Notes under the pieces: model-generated | What the model saw: the letters and a program-made list of their open reading frames with translations, nothing else | What the model was told of the DNA's origin: nothing | Database searches by the model: none | Part shown: positions 62,564-64,000 of the stretch, piece after piece | How the letters are laid out: each line of letters starts with the position of its first letter | How positions within the stretch are numbered: position 1 is the first letter of the stretch | DNA from: an uncultured Clostridia bacterium | GTDB taxonomy: Bacteria; Bacillota; Clostridia; Oscillospirales; Ruminococcaceae | NCBI GenBank assembly: GCA_937906945.1 | Contig: CALCUE010000026.1 | Span: 62,001-126,000 of the forward strand | Reading direction: 5' to 3' | DNA: 64,000 nt | Made by a program: the position numbers and the translations under genes

Positions 62564-63384
62564 CAGGACCCCTCCTTTTTATCCAATTCATCGTGGGAGG
62601 ATTCGACCAGTTCTTTGATTTCCTCAGCGGAAACAGAAAGCTCCGGTTTTTCCCGGGAGAGGACCATCAGATACTCAATATTGCCCTGAGGTCCTTTGAT
62701 TGGTGAAAATTCCAAGCCGACAATGCCAAAACCGGCGTTTTTCGCGAAACCAACGGCCCGTTCCAATACTTCCCGATGGGTGTTCGGGTCACGAACGACG
62801 CCATGTTTTCCCACCTTTTCTTTTCCCGCCTCAAATTGCGGTTTGACAAGGCACACCATCATGGCATCCGGAGAAAGAAACGAAGGTAAGACCGGAATTA
62901 CAAGTCCCAACGAAATAAAAGAGACATCAATGCTGACAAAATCGACGGTATCCGGGATCTGTTCTTTGGTAATATACCGCACATTGGTGCGCTCCAGATT
63001 GACGACTCGTTCATCCTGCCGAAGGCTCCAGGCCAACTGACCATATCCGACGTCAATGGCGTAAACTTTTGTCGCGCCATTCTGGAGCATACAGTCGGTA
63101 AAACCGCCGGTGGAAGCGCCGACATCCATACAAATTTTATCGTTCAAGCGGAAATGATAAAGTTCCATGGCTTTTTCTAATTTTAAGCCACCCCGGCTGA
63201 CATATTTTAGCGTTTCACCACGAAACTCGATTTTATCAGAGGCTGTGACGAAGTCGCCGGCTTTATCGGCTTTTTGTTCATTGACATAAACCTTGCCGGC
63301 CATAATGGCGGCTTTGGCCTGTTCCCGGCTGGTCAGAATTCCACGGGAGACCAATTCCGCGTCTAAACGCTGTTTTTCAATCAT
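62563..63384 (-). CDS. tlyA: TlyA-family rRNA 2'-O-methyltransferase
   Basis: A 273-residue protein with an N-terminal S4 RNA-binding domain (about 5-65: RLDAELVSRGILTSREQAKA) and an FtsJ-like methyltransferase domain with DVGASTGGFTDCML (about 85-98), and the K-D-K-E type residues of this fold. Homologues methylate cytidine in 16S/23S rRNA; the haemolysin label sometimes used is not supported. Overlaps the end of dxs by 8 bases. Confidence 0.93.
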   Translation of the reverse strand: MIEKQRLDAELVSRGILTSREQAKAAIMAGKVYVNEQKADKAGDFVTASDKIEFRGETLKYVSRGGLKLEKAMELYHFRLNDKICMDVGASTGGFTDCMLQNGATKVYAIDVGYGQLAWSLRQDERVVNLERTNVRYITKEQIPDTVDFVSIDVSFISLGLVIPVLPSFLSPDAMMVCLVKPQFEAGKEKVGKHGVVRDPNTHREVLERAVGFAKNAGFGIVGLEFSPIKGPQGNIEYLMVLSREKPELSVSAEEIKELVESSHDELDKKEGS

Positions 63385-64000
63385 GACAAACCTCCTCGAT
63401 CGTTTTTATCATAGAGTCATGATCCAAGCCGTGGATCTGCATCGCACGGGAAACCGACATATGAGGTACAAAACCTTTGACACAACAAGCTTTATAACGA
63501 CCTTTGAAGCTACGTTTTTGAAGCTCGGCGCCAAAATGCTCGGCAATACTGCCCGGTTCCACGGATTCCTCAAAGAAAACGATATTCTTATATTGGAAAG
63601 CCTCTTCCATCATTGCGGGATCTAGAGGAAAAACCCGGTTCAACTTTAATACGGAGGCACCAATCTTTTCCGCGGCAATACAGGCTTCGGCAAAAAGACG
63701 GCCATAAGTGACGATAAGCGTGGTTTTATTGTCCCCAAAGAAATCAAAGTCGTGATAGTCCCGTTGATAAAACTCCGGAACTGTTTTTTCTGAATCACGC
63801 GGATAACGGACCGCCTGTACCCCATTCCCCTCTAAAGCGGTTTTTATATCAAAGAAAAGCTCCTGATAAGTGAAGGGACAGCGGATCGTTATGCCGGGAA
63901 TCGGCGTCAACATGGGAATATCGAAAATTCCCTGATGCGTTTCCCCATCACCGCCAACAATTCCGGCCCGGTCAATGCCAAGAACGACATGTTTCGGCTC
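63377..64000 (-). CDS. dxs: 1-deoxy-D-xylulose-5-phosphate synthase, C-terminal part (runs off the window)
   Basis: The frame is open to the window edge, so only the last 207 residues are visible. They begin within the pyrimidine-binding domain (VLGIDRAGIVGGDGETHQG, the DXS signature) and continue through PITPSGITIR-like LTPIPGITIRCP, YPRD and the transketolase C-terminal domain (VFFEESVEPGSIAEHFG). DXS makes DXP from pyruvate and glyceraldehyde 3-phosphate for isoprenoids, thiamine and PLP. First gene of the dxs-tlyA-nadK-argR-recN group. Confidence 0.94.
   Translation of the reverse strand, partial: EPKHVVLGIDRAGIVGGDGETHQGIFDIPMLTPIPGITIRCPFTYQELFFDIKTALEGNGVQAVRYPRDSEKTVPEFYQRDYHDFDFFGDNKTTLIVTYGRLFAEACIAAEKIGASVLKLNRVFPLDPAMMEEAFQYKNIVFFEESVEPGSIAEHFGAELQKRSFKGRYKACCVKGFVPHMSVSRAMQIHGLDHDSMIKTIEEVCHD

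Overview
The window is a contiguous stretch of chromosome from an endospore-lineage, mid-GC Clostridia bacterium, most plausibly of the Oscillospirales/Ruminococcaceae type. The evidence is a Spo0A-SpoIVB pair, WhiA, CwlD, a SpoIVFA/SpoIVFB-like pair, a pyruvate:ferredoxin oxidoreductase, a T-box before tyrS, a Mn2+ (yybP-ykoY) riboswitch before mntP, G+C-rich Shine-Dalgarno sites before nearly every gene, and frequent TTG starts. The genus call is inference. No prophage, insertion sequence, CRISPR array or rRNA was seen. Almost all genes are vertically inherited housekeeping genes; the only clearly accessory stretch is about 7.7-10.2 kb.

Layout. 0-5.2 kb: a catalytically dead DacF-like protein, a degenerate metallophosphoesterase, riboswitch-controlled mntP, then spo0A (receiver lacking its phosphorylation residues) and spoIVB. 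5.3-7.7 kb: rpmG-secE-nusG-rplK-rplA, closed by a terminator without rplJL. 7.7-10.2 kb: a small zinc-ribbon protein, a 30-residue HU-like miniprotein, a membrane-embedded LuxR-type regulator and a secreted Pro/Glu-repeat protein with a sortase-like tail; a shared two-part sequence element lies before both transcription units. 10.2-13.8 kb: nifJ on the minus strand with an operator-like palindrome in its promoter. 14-20.5 kb: hprK-murB-whiA-dnaE. 20.5-26.5 kb: envelope and sporulation genes (GHL10 lipoprotein, a large glycosidase-like/amidase fusion, M23 peptidase, M50 site-2 protease). 26.6-34.7 kb: a radical-SAM protein with its DUF2344 partner, rplS, rbgA-rnhB-yraN, an M19 dipeptidase, thrC and an intact metallophosphoesterase. 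34.8-41.5 kb: the proteostasis cluster tig-clpP-clpX-lon-engB. 41.5-43.5 kb: asd-dapA (lysine/diaminopimelate) on the minus strand. 43.7-47.9 kb: queA, an XRE regulator, tgt, yajC, and two membrane proteins, one SpoIIM-like. 47.9-52 kb (minus): xer recombinase, an uncharacterised protein, radA, cwlD. 52.1-54.4 kb: a YerC/TrpR-like regulator, a methyltransferase, tRNA-Val(UAC) and a TIM-barrel protein. 54.5-57.8 kb (minus): cobalamin lower-ligand assembly (cobT, cobU, cobS, cobU-like, cobC-like). 57.9-64 kb (minus): T-box-tyrS, then dxs(partial)-tlyA-nadK-argR-recN.

The most unusual observations are (1) three proteins in the first 4 kb that keep their fold and full length but have lost catalytic or phosphorylation residues, of which Spo0A is the most consequential; (2) the self-contained 7.7-10.2 kb locus, which looks like a membrane-sensor regulator controlling itself and a surface protein through a shared operator; and (3) the apparent over-representation of the heptamer GTGCTCA and its complement throughout the window.
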